A stretch of DNA of 36,432 bases, from positions 1 to 36,432 of the forward strand of contig CABIYX010000032.1 in NCBI GenBank assembly GCA_902363045.1. The letters are read 5' to 3'. Shown piece by piece: positions 1 to 7,870 of this stretch. Position 1 is the stretch's first letter; each line of letters starts with the position of its first letter. The position numbers and the translations under genes are program-made. Origin of the DNA: Clostridiales bacterium. GTDB taxonomy: Bacteria > Bacillota > Clostridia > Oscillospirales > Oscillospiraceae. Below the pieces are notes generated by a model, which ran no database searches, had not been told where the DNA came from, and worked only from the letters and a program-made list of their open reading frames with translations.

Positions 1-284
1 GCGGTGGCCGTGGCGTTGTGCTCCTCCACCGGGTCCGTGTCCCACACGCCGCAGTCGATGTCCTGGACCAGCTTTCCGTTTTCGTCCAGGGTGGCCAGTC
101 CAGGAAACGCTTGCCCGATTTGGGATGCTGCCTGCTGGGCGGCATTGACCTGCTGCATCAGATAGTTGTAGCCGTGCTGGTCACTCAGCCCCACATCTAC
201 CCCTTCCGGGGCCACAACCTGGTTTTCCGCCCAGTCCACTGGCAGGTCCGCTGGGAGGCTGACTGTGATTGGATTATCCGCCAC
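1..284 (-). CDS. Tail fibre / distal tail protein, N-terminal part (cut by window edge)
   Basis: This gene runs off the left edge, so only about 94 N-terminal residues are visible, beginning MADNPITVSLPADLPVDWAE. I chose the GTG at 282-284 because GGAAGGAG lies 9 bases upstream; the start overlaps the end of the previous gene by 11 bp. The segment GLSDQHGYNYLMQQVNAAQ is the kind of N-terminal baseplate-attachment region seen in clostridial prophage tail-fibre genes. The position directly after the DUF2313 baseplate gene equals that of xkdV in PBSX. I infer that it anchors a receptor-binding fibre to the baseplate; the receptor-binding part is outside the window. Confidence 0.7.
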   Translation of the reverse strand, partial: MADNPITVSLPADLPVDWAENQVVAPEGVDVGLSDQHGYNYLMQQVNAAQQAASQIGQAFPGLATLDENGKLVQDIDCGVWDTDPVEEHNATAT

Positions 285-1182
285 TCTGTACCACTCCTTC
301 CGCAATCGGGATCGTGTGTTTCATCACAATGGTGTCGCCCACCGGAACGTAGACCACGGAACTGGTCAGCGCGTTTCCCTCTGTATCCAGCAGCTCCACG
401 GATGTGATCTCCGCAGCCTGGCTACTGGATACGGTGTATGTCACAGTCAAGACGTTGTTCTCCACGCTCTTGCTCAGGTTTGTAATACTGATGGCCTCGT
501 TGATTCTGGCCGAGGCCACGTCACCGCTGACAAAGTTTGCAACGCCTGTCAGGAGGGCATTTTGGATGGATGGAGTTTCCGGCAACTTGATCACCTCGTT
601 ATCCTGGTCCGCGGCAAAGGGCAGTCGGCCCAGCGCCCACAGACCCAGCTTATAGTTGTATACCCGGTTCAGCCGCTCGATCTGCTCACTCAGGAGGATC
701 CCCGTCTGGATTAACGGCGTGTTCACATAGACAATGTGCGCCGGCTTGATCCGATTGATGGTAAAGGCCACCTCTGTGGCGTAGTTCTGATTTTGGGCGG
801 AGCTTTCGATATAGAGGGTGTAGTTGGGATGATCCACCGTGACCTTCCAGAGGCCGGGGCCGATGATTTCGTCCAGCTTCCGGTACAAAAAGCCCAGCGT
901 GTACGGCGGTTTTGTGGTGATCCGGTTCAGCACCCGGTACCGCCGGAACTCCAGGTCCTCTGTCTGTGGGTTTGGGATGATTCCGAAAATCTGCTCCCAC
1001 ATCTCCACGCCAGACAGCCCCATTGTCTGAAAGAAAAAGTTCTCCGCCACGCCGGTGATCTCCTGGGCCAGGGCTTCAAACTGTGCCGTCTCCGTCTGAC
1101 AGATCTGCTGATAGTCCAGGATCTCCCGGTACCAGGGCGGGAGCTGCCGGCAGAGCTGTGTGTCTAATTCAATGGGATTCAT
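274..1182 (-). CDS. Baseplate protein, YmfQ/DUF2313 family (XkdU-like)
   Basis: A 302-residue protein beginning MNPIELDTQLCRQLPPWYRE. The reading frame stays open further upstream, but this ATG forms an ATGA overlap with the stop of the baseplate J gene, so it is the likely start. The pattern of an N-terminal LPPWYREILDYQ segment, then EFRRYRVLNRITTKPPYTLG, then a DNPNYTL-like strand region is typical of YmfQ/DUF2313 proteins. In PBSX-type contractile phages these sit between the baseplate J (gp47) wedge protein and the tail fibre. The C-terminal 70 or so residues (with repeated Val/Thr/Ser strands) look like an added beta domain. Its role in connecting wedge to fibre is inferred from family and order. 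Confidence 0.82.
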   Translation of the reverse strand: MNPIELDTQLCRQLPPWYREILDYQQICQTETAQFEALAQEITGVAENFFFQTMGLSGVEMWEQIFGIIPNPQTEDLEFRRYRVLNRITTKPPYTLGFLYRKLDEIIGPGLWKVTVDHPNYTLYIESSAQNQNYATEVAFTINRIKPAHIVYVNTPLIQTGILLSEQIERLNRVYNYKLGLWALGRLPFAADQDNEVIKLPETPSIQNALLTGVANFVSGDVASARINEAISITNLSKSVENNVLTVTYTVSSSQAAEITSVELLDTEGNALTSSVVYVPVGDTIVMKHTIPIAEGVVQSGG

Positions 1183-2321
1183 GCGCTCCCCTCCGTCAGT
1201 GTTACCGTGCCGATCACCGGCACCTGCTGGGTGGTCCCGTTCTCCGTCAGCACCAGGTCTGCCGTCCCGCCGTTGAGCTGTACATTGGTGGCGTTGACCA
1301 CTCCGGCCACACCCACGATGGCAGCAGTGATGCGGGCCAGGTACACATCCGCCGCGTAGGCCACGCCGGTGGTGCTGGTGTTGGTGTCCCACTCCTTCCG
1401 GACGGTCAGCAGATAGGCCTCGATCGCTTCTTCAATGGGCTGCTGCACCTGCCCGATCTGATAGCCCGATTGCAGGGTCAGCGCGGCGGACACATTGACG
1501 GTCAGTTCCGTGGGGGCGACGGCCGTCACCTGCGCCCCGATGGGAGCCATGCCAAGCCCAAGCCCCTGATTGGGAGGGGGGTCCACGGCATTCTGGACGT
1601 TCTCCACCAGCTCCGAGGAGGCCAGGAGCCAGTCGGCCCCCAGTACAGACAGCTTCACGGTCCCCCCGCCGTTCCAGGTGGGGTACACCTGCACGGCCCC
1701 GACTCCGTCCAGCCCCAGCACATACTGCCGGTAGCTGGCGATGTTCCCGCCGAAGGGCCGCTCATTCAGGGCTTCAATGATCCGCTCCCGGAACTCCCCA
1801 TCCGTCTCCGTATCGTCTCCAGGGACGAGAATGTCCGTGATTTGGGCGGAGGTGAGCCCCGGGATGGTGGAGATAGGGAGGATGGGCCCGGCGTACTCAT
1901 TTCCGATGGCCCCCGCCGTCTCCGCCTTCATCTGGTAGTAGAAGACCCCTTCCACCGGTTCGGATACCGCGGCTGCAGCGGCGGAGATGAAGTTGATGCT
2001 GTTCTCCCCGTTGACGGTAGAAAATCGGGCCCCGAGTCCAATATCGGAGTTGAAGATACCCAGCCGGACGGCCTCCGAGGCCGGGTACCGGGTCAGCCCG
2101 GCAATGACCGCCAGATAGTCCAGCGACTCTCCGGAGGCGGTCTGTACGAACGCCTGCCGCTGGACCTGATTCAGGCTCAGGTAAAATCCCTCCAGCGCCC
2201 AGGCCGCCGGACCCAGGGCCGTGGGGATAGGGCTGGTGTCCCGCTTGTCGTAGGTGCCCGGGACCCGGTCCAGCATGGCCTTTAAAATGTTCGGATAATT
2301 CTGTTGGTTGAAGTCGATCAA
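1179..2321 (-). CDS. Baseplate J / gp47-like wedge protein (XkdT-like)
   Basis: A 380-residue protein starting MIDFNQQNYPNILKAMLDRV. It has the hallmarks of the baseplate J (P2 gpJ, T4 gp6, Mu gp47) family: an N-terminal helical part with LDYLAVIAGLTRYPA, a GEFRERIIEALNERPFGGN segment, a mid-protein GVGAVQVYP region and a C-terminal beta region ending in VTLTEGSA. It forms the wedges of contractile-tail baseplates that change shape on receptor contact. The start overlaps the DUF2634 gene stop by 4 bp (ATGA), and its own stop overlaps the next start the same way, so the baseplate genes are translationally coupled. Confidence 0.9.
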   Translation of the reverse strand: MIDFNQQNYPNILKAMLDRVPGTYDKRDTSPIPTALGPAAWALEGFYLSLNQVQRQAFVQTASGESLDYLAVIAGLTRYPASEAVRLGIFNSDIGLGARFSTVNGENSINFISAAAAAVSEPVEGVFYYQMKAETAGAIGNEYAGPILPISTIPGLTSAQITDILVPGDDTETDGEFRERIIEALNERPFGGNIASYRQYVLGLDGVGAVQVYPTWNGGGTVKLSVLGADWLLASSELVENVQNAVDPPPNQGLGLGMAPIGAQVTAVAPTELTVNVSAALTLQSGYQIGQVQQPIEEAIEAYLLTVRKEWDTNTSTTGVAYAADVYLARITAAIVGVAGVVNATNVQLNGGTADLVLTENGTTQQVPVIGTVTLTEGSA

Positions 2322-2719
2322 TTCAGGTTCACCTCCACGCCGGTTTCCATCTCTCCAAACACCGTGTTCACCGTAAGGGAGGCGCTCAGTTTGTCTCCCT
2401 CCACGGTGTAAGAGAAATTGGAAATGCCCCGCACCCGGTCGTCCATGGTCAGGGCCTCCGTGATGCGCCGCTGGAGCTCAGAGGCCACATACCCCGGGTC
2501 CTGGCCGATGAGCCCGTCCCACTGCATGCCGGAGTAGGGCCGGTAGATCTGCCACCGGAACCGCTCCACGTTCAGGATGATCTCCACCGCCTGCCGGACG
2601 GACAGCCAGTCGCTGCACTCCCCCCGGATCCGGTTGGAGGCTTTGTCGATGTACCAGGTGCGCCCCGGCTGCTGCTGAAAGGTCACCTCCGGGAGGTTCC
2701 CGGTTGGTAATACTGCCAT
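2318..2719 (-). CDS. DUF2634 baseplate protein (XkdS-like, gp25/lysozyme-like wedge)
   Basis: A 133-residue protein starting MAVLPTGNLPEVTFQQQPGR with a TAGGAGG ribosome site 4 bases upstream. Features typical of DUF2634/XkdS are TWYIDKASNRIRGECSDW near the N terminus, then VRQAVEIILNVERFRWQIY and a C-terminal ISNFSYTVEGDKLSASLTV strand region. The family is the small gp25-like wedge component that contacts sheath and baseplate J protein. It sits between the DUF2577 and baseplate J genes exactly as in PBSX, with a 4 bp overlap to the next gene. Confidence 0.85.
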   Translation of the reverse strand: MAVLPTGNLPEVTFQQQPGRTWYIDKASNRIRGECSDWLSVRQAVEIILNVERFRWQIYRPYSGMQWDGLIGQDPGYVASELQRRITEALTMDDRVRGISNFSYTVEGDKLSASLTVNTVFGEMETGVEVNLN

Positions 2720-2727
2720 ATTGCCTC

Positions 2728-3204
2728 CTATTCAAACACACGGGACAGGACAATGAACCTCTGTCCGTTCTGCACTCTCAGCATGATCACGTTGTCTCCC
2801 ACCTCCAGGGCCCGGTTGAGCACGATGTACCCGTCCCGGATGGGGAGGGGGTTCCCATGCTCATAGCACACCACGTTTTGGCTCTGGTCCCCGTCCGCCC
2901 CCTCAGAGGCCAGGGAATACAGCGTGGGATAGCTGTCCGTCAGATTGGTGCTGGTCCCACCATCCGGGCAGCTGTGGCTGTGCCCTAATGTGTTGATGTG
3001 GTGTCGGTGTTGGAGCACAGGGATCTTCTTTTCCACCACCGCCTCTGTCAGGATCAGGACCGGACTTCTCAACGGCGCCGCCTGGTTGTTCTGGGCGATC
3101 TCCAGAGGGGCTGTCTTGGTCACCGTGCCGAAGGCCAGGTCGGCGGGGTGGCCCGCTCGTTGGTTGCTCTCATTGATGAGGCACAGGGTATGCAGCAAGC
3201 TCAC
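2728..3204 (-). CDS. DUF2577 baseplate hub protein (XkdR-like)
   Basis: A 158-residue protein. I place the start at a GTG with AAAGGAGG 7 bases upstream, giving MSLLHTLCLINESNQRAGHP. It matches DUF2577: an N-terminal PADLAFGTV segment followed by PVLILTEAVVEKK, and a C-terminal half with GDNVIMLRVQNGQRFIVLSR. A His-rich stretch (about residues 85-97, HRHHINTLGHSH) may bind a metal, as spike-related proteins often do; that is inference. It lies between the XkdQ-like hub and the XkdS-like wedge gene. Confidence 0.8.
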   Translation of the reverse strand: MSLLHTLCLINESNQRAGHPADLAFGTVTKTAPLEIAQNNQAAPLRSPVLILTEAVVEKKIPVLQHRHHINTLGHSHSCPDGGTSTNLTDSYPTLYSLASEGADGDQSQNVVCYEHGNPLPIRDGYIVLNRALEVGDNVIMLRVQNGQRFIVLSRVFE

Positions 3205-3217
3205 GCCATCCCCTCCT

Positions 3218-4186
3218 TTAAATGGGTGCTGTAGTAAAGTTCATGGTGTGCTTGTCGTTCTCCCAGGTGTGGGAGACCTTGTCCAACAGTACGTACTGGT
3301 CTAAGTTGATGTCCCCCAGCCCCGGGACCTTCATCATGACCATCTGTCCGGCCCGGAGCCCCGGCACACCCAGGGCCGACACCTGCACGGTCCGCATGCG
3401 CCGGTTGTAATACTGGAGGCTTGCCTGCCCGCGGGCCTGCATTTGGGCCGTGTTCAGATTCTCGTCTACCTTCTGGTAGAGCTGCAAAAGCCCCCACTGC
3501 CCGATGTTGGCGGAGTCCTCTACCACGACCACATCCGCCCGGCCGGTCTCCTCGTTGGGCCGGGCGAGCTTGATGGAGTTGTACGTCTGCTCGTCAATGT
3601 CCGTCTTATAGGTATAGTCCAATAAATAGGACTTCTCTCCGATCATCACGTTGGAGATCATGTCCTCCGGCCGGGAGAGCGCTGCCCCGTTCCCATCATC
3701 GTAAAACACATAGATGTCTCCGGTGTTGAGCAGGGTCTTCTGCACCGCCTCCCCGATCAGGTCCAGGCACGTCCCATCCTCCCAGACATAGGAGGGGAAC
3801 TTATACCCGGTGTCCGCCACATTCCCCACATCCACCTGCAGGTCGGCGGCGATCTGCTTTATCATATCGCTGACCGACTGGTCATAGAAGGTGTACGGCT
3901 GTTCTGCCTTGAAGTAGCGCAGCCGGTCGTAGCAGGTCACATCGATGATGCCGTAGCGGTCTTTCTGCTTGGTGAACACCCAGCCGTAGAATTGCAGCTG
4001 CCCGTCTACTGAGAACCGCACCACGTCGCCCTCCACAAATCCGATCCCGCCGTTGGCGTTGAGGGTAAAGGTGAACTTCCCGGGGGAACCGGTCCGCTCC
4101 GTCTCCCAGGAACAGGTCTGCACGCAGTTGGAGATCTCCCAGATCTGGCCAGACGCTTTGTTTTGCAGAAGCAGTTGTGTTTTCAC
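3218..4186 (-). CDS. XkdQ-like baseplate hub protein (gpD/gp27-type)
   Basis: A 322-residue protein starting MKTQLLLQNKASGQIWEISN, with an ATGA overlap to the preceding XkdP-like gene. The series of beta-rich segments (VRFSVDGQLQFYGWVFTKQ; GIIDVTCYDRLRYFKAEQPY; SDMIKQIAADLQVDVG) is characteristic of XkdQ/YqbQ, the PBSX homologue of the late-control gpD hub. The hub ring closes the tail tube end and carries the spike. The C-terminal RTVQVSALGVPGLRAGQMV fits the final hub domain. No catalytic residues are evident. Confidence 0.88.
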   Translation of the reverse strand: MKTQLLLQNKASGQIWEISNCVQTCSWETERTGSPGKFTFTLNANGGIGFVEGDVVRFSVDGQLQFYGWVFTKQKDRYGIIDVTCYDRLRYFKAEQPYTFYDQSVSDMIKQIAADLQVDVGNVADTGYKFPSYVWEDGTCLDLIGEAVQKTLLNTGDIYVFYDDGNGAALSRPEDMISNVMIGEKSYLLDYTYKTDIDEQTYNSIKLARPNEETGRADVVVVEDSANIGQWGLLQLYQKVDENLNTAQMQARGQASLQYYNRRMRTVQVSALGVPGLRAGQMVMMKVPGLGDINLDQYVLLDKVSHTWENDKHTMNFTTAPI

Positions 4187-4926
4187 CGGCTCACCACCTG
4201 CAGCTTGTCTTTGGAGATCCAGCCAAGCGGGTTCCCGGATTCATCCGTGATATGGACGCAGTCCGGCCGGGAGCCGTCCACGATCCGGGACACCTTCACC
4301 GTCCGCCCGTTGCTGTTTCCGTGGGGCTCGTCTCCATAAGAGGTGTAAAAATAGGGGCCGTTTGCAACGCAGGTCGCCCCAACCGTGATCTCTCCTGCCG
4401 GAATGTCCCGGGATGGTTCTGTTGTCACCACCGCGGGTGTGGTTGTGGTCGCCTGCTGCTGGACCTGTACAGTTTGCGGGGCATAGTCCCGCCACTCTGT
4501 GATCTCCAAGTCGTAGTAAAAATCTCCGGTCTCGCCTCCCCGTTCCTCTGTATGGAATGAGGTGACGAGACATTGAAAGCCCGGGTCCCCGGTGAAGAAC
4601 GGCTCCCCATTCTCATAGTATCGAACCGGTGTGTACAAGATCGTGGCTCTGTCGTTCATCGCCGATTCAAAGAACTGGATATAAAATTCCGGGGGGCGGA
4701 ATCCGCCGGAGGTCGGCACGCCGGAGAACTCCCGCCCCGGGAAGAAGGAGGAGATCGTCACGACCCGGAGTTTTGGGATGCGCGCCTGCATGATGGGCCC
4801 GATCCCCAACACATTGAATTCTCCGTTGTCGTGGTCCCGGGCCACCGGCAGTTTCTCCGGATTGACAGGGAGGCGGACCACCTGTCCGTCCCGGGTGAAG
4901 AAAAGCCCAAAATTGTTGACGCTCAA
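4183..4926 (-). CDS. XkdP-like hub/tape-measure-associated protein with an SH3-like tail
   Basis: A 247-residue protein starting MSVNNFGLFFTRDGQVVRLP. Residues 1-150 match the XkdP type (PVNPEKLPVARDHDNGEFNV, PELYIQ-like FYIQFFESAMNDR, ending TGDFYYDLEITEWRDY). Residues 151-178 are a Thr/Gln/Val linker. In PBSX the C-terminal end is a LysM peptidoglycan-binding domain. Here the last about 70 residues (ATCVANGPYFYTSYGDEPHG to WISKDKLQVVSR) look like an SH3b fold instead. The SH3 reading is by eye, from the alternating short strands and the terminal WISKDKLQ signature. It lies between the tape measure and XkdQ-like genes. Confidence 0.8.
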   Translation of the reverse strand: MSVNNFGLFFTRDGQVVRLPVNPEKLPVARDHDNGEFNVLGIGPIMQARIPKLRVVTISSFFPGREFSGVPTSGGFRPPEFYIQFFESAMNDRATILYTPVRYYENGEPFFTGDPGFQCLVTSFHTEERGGETGDFYYDLEITEWRDYAPQTVQVQQQATTTTPAVVTTEPSRDIPAGEITVGATCVANGPYFYTSYGDEPHGNSNGRTVKVSRIVDGSRPDCVHITDESGNPLGWISKDKLQVVSR

Positions 4927-4941
4927 GTGTTCCGCCTCCTG

Positions 4942-6780
4942 TTACGCATATTGTGTGCTTCTAACAGACCCGCTGGCCCACTGCTCCAAAAGGATCTGCT
5001 CGATCGCGTCCGCCAGCGCCCTCCGGTCCTGAGCAGTGCGGCCGGTGTTCGCCCCGTTGACGTTGATCACCGGGGTCTGGCTGGTCAGGTTGATGTTGTT
5101 CACATACCGCCGCTCCGCCACATCCACCAGGGCCTTGATGTCCTCATCCGACATGGAGACGGATTTGTCGATGTTCTTCACGCTGCCGGAGATGTCGCCC
5201 AGCGTTCCCGCGATCTCGTCATAGGGAGAGATCCCGGCGGTGTACTGGGAGAGATCGCCGGTGGCGGAGGCTCCGCCAAAGGGATTGAAGTTTTCGCCCG
5301 CGCTGTACCCGGTCTGAAATGCCACTGCCAGGTCGATATACTCCTGGGGCTTGAAGTATTCCACCCAGCCGGCTGCGCTTTTGGCCTGGGCCGCCGCCCC
5401 CTGCACCCGGTTGTAAAGACCGTCGATCCCGCTGGTGATGCTGATTTCAACTCCGGGAATGGCGTTGATCAGGTCCTCGATACCGTGTGCTACGTTGGAG
5501 ATATACCCCAAAATGGTGGTGGCCATGTCCAGAAACAGGATCTTTACCGCTGCCACGGGGTCATGGAACACATTGCCCACAAAGTTTCCGAAAGCGGCGA
5601 AGGTGTTGATGCCAAGAATGGCCCCGTTCGCGATCAAAGCGAACAGAGTCAGAAACGCCCCGGCAATGATTCCGGTGGCCGAAACGCTGGAGCCGGTGAA
5701 GTAATTCACCGCCGCGACCAGAGCATAGACTGCCGCGATGATGAGGATAATGGCGATGAGGGGAGGCCCCCAAGTGGTGGCCATAACCGCACTCAATGCT
5801 GTTTGGGCAGCAGTCAGCCCAGTGGTCGCTGCCGTGCATATTTTGGTCCAGTTGGCTGCCAGCAGGAACACCCCGAAGGCCGCACCCAGTCCTAAGACGA
5901 TCGGCCCGATGATCTCGATGTGATTTGCCAGGAAGTTGATTCCGCCCAGCACCGGGTCCAGAGCCCGGATGGCTATATTCTGCATCTGGGTCCACACCTG
6001 CGCCCAGGTCATGGGCATCTGTTTGAAGGCTGCGTCGGTCTCCTCTGCCGCCCCCAGGATGGCGTTTTTCACCACGTCCGCGGTCACCGCCCCTTCCGAG
6101 GCCAGCTCCCGCATCTGCCCGGTGGTCACTCCCATGTAGTCCGCGATGGTCTTCGCGATCATGGGGGTCTGTTCCAGCACGGAGTTTAATTCCTCCCCCC
6201 GCAGCACTCCGGAGGCCAGGCCCTGAGTCAGCTGCGTCATGGCCGCCGCCGCAGAGGCCCCCGACGCGCCGGAAATGGCCATCTGTTTTTGGATCTGTTC
6301 CGCAAAGGCCACCAGCTCCCCGGTATCACCGAACGCACCCCCGGCCGTTATGCCCAGCTGGGAGACCAGGTCCGCCATATCGGCGTAAGCCCCTCGGGAG
6401 CGCAGGGCCGCCTGGTAGATTTGCTCATTGGCCTCTGCCGCCGCCTCGGCACTCCCGGTCATCATCTGAAGCCGGGCGTTGATCTGGGCCAGCTGGTCGG
6501 AGGTGCCCACCAGCCACCGGACCGACTGCATGCCCAGGAAGGCCCCTGCCAGGTTTCGCACCGTGGTCAGCATGAAGTTTCCCTGCGTGGTGGTCTGGGA
6601 CATCCGGCTTGCCATGTCCTGCATGGACTGAGCAGTGGCAGCGGTAGCCGTTTCCACATTCATGGTGGAGTAGCGCACGTCGTCCAGCACATTGGCCATG
6701 CGCTGGGCCATCTGGATACACTGGGTCATGGCGCTGCTCATCCGGTCCTCCAGTGTGAGGCGTTCCACAATATCCGCCAT
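4942..6780 (-). CDS. Tail tape measure protein
   Basis: A 612-residue protein. An upstream in-frame start exists at 6804, but the ATG at 6778-6780 has GGAGGTG 6 bases upstream, so the protein starts MADIVERLTLEDRMSSAMTQ. Residues 1-280 are Ala/Gln/Met-rich helices including the tape-measure signature VTTGQMRELASEGAVTADVV (about 218-237). Three hydrophobic segments follow (about 288-309, 340-360, 370-398), as expected for the part that enters the host membrane. The length sets the tail: at the usual 1.5 angstrom per residue about 90 nm, a short contractile tail (inference). No peptidase or muramidase domain is evident. Confidence 0.9.
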   Translation of the reverse strand: MADIVERLTLEDRMSSAMTQCIQMAQRMANVLDDVRYSTMNVETATAATAQSMQDMASRMSQTTTQGNFMLTTVRNLAGAFLGMQSVRWLVGTSDQLAQINARLQMMTGSAEAAAEANEQIYQAALRSRGAYADMADLVSQLGITAGGAFGDTGELVAFAEQIQKQMAISGASGASAAAAMTQLTQGLASGVLRGEELNSVLEQTPMIAKTIADYMGVTTGQMRELASEGAVTADVVKNAILGAAEETDAAFKQMPMTWAQVWTQMQNIAIRALDPVLGGINFLANHIEIIGPIVLGLGAAFGVFLLAANWTKICTAATTGLTAAQTALSAVMATTWGPPLIAIILIIAAVYALVAAVNYFTGSSVSATGIIAGAFLTLFALIANGAILGINTFAAFGNFVGNVFHDPVAAVKILFLDMATTILGYISNVAHGIEDLINAIPGVEISITSGIDGLYNRVQGAAAQAKSAAGWVEYFKPQEYIDLAVAFQTGYSAGENFNPFGGASATGDLSQYTAGISPYDEIAGTLGDISGSVKNIDKSVSMSDEDIKALVDVAERRYVNNINLTSQTPVINVNGANTGRTAQDRRALADAIEQILLEQWASGSVRSTQYA

Positions 6781-6784
6781 GCTC

Positions 6785-6964
6785 TCACCTCCGTTTCGCT
6801 TCATCCATTGCCTTCTTGTTGGCCTCCATGTACTTCAGGGCCATCGCCTTTGTCAGTTCCCGCTCCCGCAGGGGGAGGCTTTCATACTGAGAGAGGGGCC
6901 ACCCGAACGTGACCAGCAGGAAATAGGCGGCCAGCAGGTCCTCGTCCCAGGCCCCTCCGATCAG
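6785..6964 (-). CDS. -1 frameshift extension of the tail assembly chaperone
   Basis: This is not an independent gene. It is the second half of a fused chaperone made when ribosomes slip -1 at 6964-6970, just before the stop of the upstream gene (6961-7368). The extension adds 59 residues (LIGGAWDEDLLAAYFLLVTF onward, ending EANKKAMDEAKRR), giving a 194-residue product. No start codon with a ribosome site exists in the frame near its beginning. Equivalent long forms (lambda gpGT, P2 gpE+E') bind the tape measure and recruit tube subunits during tail assembly. The stop lies 5 bp before the tape-measure start and overlaps its ribosome-site region. Confidence 0.82.
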   Translation of the reverse strand: MIGGAWDEDLLAAYFLLVTFGWPLSQYESLPLRERELTKAMALKYMEANKKAMDEAKRR

Positions 6965-7368
6965 TTTTTTACCTCGTCCTCCAGGCCGTTCTCGGCGCCG
7001 GACAGGGCCATGATCTCCCGCCCCAGCTTGGCGTATTCCCCGGAAAACAGCATCTTTCCGGGGACCAGCAGGGGGTCCAGCACACCGTAGGCGTCGCACA
7101 TCTCCTTTGCCCGGAAGTCCGGCTCCACCGTGGCCGCCACGATGACCCGCCGGGTGTAGTCGGTGCTGTCCAGCCTTTCCAGCGGCTGTCCGTTCACCTT
7201 GATCTGCCGGGTGGCCTGCTTGGTGATCTGATCATTCTCCTCCTGGGTCAGGGCCCGGATCTTGAAGGGGACAGGCTGCCCCTGTTCGTCCAGGAAGCGG
7301 TCGGAAATGACCACCTCCTTTTCTGTATGCGTGGCCGCGGGGTGCAGAAATGCGGAAAGTTTACTCAT
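6961..7368 (-). CDS. Tail assembly chaperone, short form (XkdN-like)
   Basis: A 135-residue protein starting MSKLSAFLHPAATHTEKEVV with AAGGAGG upstream. It resembles XkdN: an N-terminal RFLDEQGQPVPFKIRALTQE segment, then RRVIVAATVEPDFRAKEM and LLVPGKMLFSGEYAKLGREI. It sits between tail tube and tape measure genes, the universal place for the paired chaperones. The last three codons before TGA contain the slippery heptamer used to make the long form. The short form is expected in excess, the long form as a minor product (established for lambda and P2 relatives). Confidence 0.88.
   Translation of the reverse strand: MSKLSAFLHPAATHTEKEVVISDRFLDEQGQPVPFKIRALTQEENDQITKQATRQIKVNGQPLERLDSTDYTRRVIVAATVEPDFRAKEMCDAYGVLDPLLVPGKMLFSGEYAKLGREIMALSGAENGLEDEVKN
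6964..6970 (-). promoter_or_regulatory. Programmed -1 ribosomal frameshift site (A_AAA_AAC)
   Basis: Read on the minus strand in the chaperone frame, the codons are GTA AAA AAC TGA. This gives the canonical X_XXY_YYZ heptamer A_AAA_AAC immediately before the stop. After a -1 slip the next codon is CTG and the frame stays open for 59 codons. The position at the end of the first chaperone, with the extension ending just before the tape measure, is the classical arrangement. I did not find a clear downstream pseudoknot by eye; the adjacent stop may act as the stimulator. Confidence 0.85.
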
Positions 7369-7381
7369 CAGTCAGTCCTCC

Positions 7382-7858
7382 TTAATTGCCCAACTCCGCC
7401 GGCTCGTGGAAGCTCTGGAGCTTCTGCACGCGGGTATAGGCAAAGTTGAAGTCAAAGTTCATCATGGTCTCCTCGCTGTTCAGGATGGACAGGGGGATCT
7501 CTCCGGTCAGATGGCACCCGTAGTAGGCCATCACCTGGCTCCCGAGCGTGGCAGAGGCCTTGTCGCTGTTGGTGATCTGGAGGTCGAACTCCTCCAAAAC
7601 GCCGTTGTTGATGTAGTTGAGCACCATGTCCCGGAACAGGTCGAACCCATAGTAGATATTGCCCTTCCCGGTCAGCTCCACGCCGTTGGGCTTGTCTTGG
7701 ATGGTCCGGGTGCCGATGACCCTCATCTTCTCGGACTGGATATTGCCGGTGGGCCGGATGTTCCGCATCCCGGCGATCACATAGTTGCGCCCGTTTCTGG
7801 TGATCACGACGGAGCCTTCCGCGCCGTTTACCGTATCTTTTGCCAGCAGGTAAGACAT
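7382..7858 (-). CDS. Tail tube protein (XkdM-like)
   Basis: A 158-residue protein starting MSYLLAKDTVNGAEGSVVIT. Length and features match XkdM/DUF2001 tube proteins of contractile phages: VITRNGRNYVIAGMRNI, then KMRVIGTRTIQDKPNGVELT, a central FRDMVLNYINNGVLEEFDLQ and the C-terminal MNFDFNFAYTRVQKLQSF. It forms the inner tube stacked along the tape measure. The gene follows the sheath gene at 12 bp distance, the usual sheath-tube pair. Confidence 0.9.
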   Translation of the reverse strand: MSYLLAKDTVNGAEGSVVITRNGRNYVIAGMRNIRPTGNIQSEKMRVIGTRTIQDKPNGVELTGKGNIYYGFDLFRDMVLNYINNGVLEEFDLQITNSDKASATLGSQVMAYYGCHLTGEIPLSILNSEETMMNFDFNFAYTRVQKLQSFHEPAELGN

Positions 7859-7870
7859 CGTTCCACCTCC

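Noticed and set aside
4573..5895. 440-codon plus-strand frame opposite the tape measure and hub genes
   Set aside because: It spans two recognised minus-strand genes and their junction and shows no domain; an antisense shadow.
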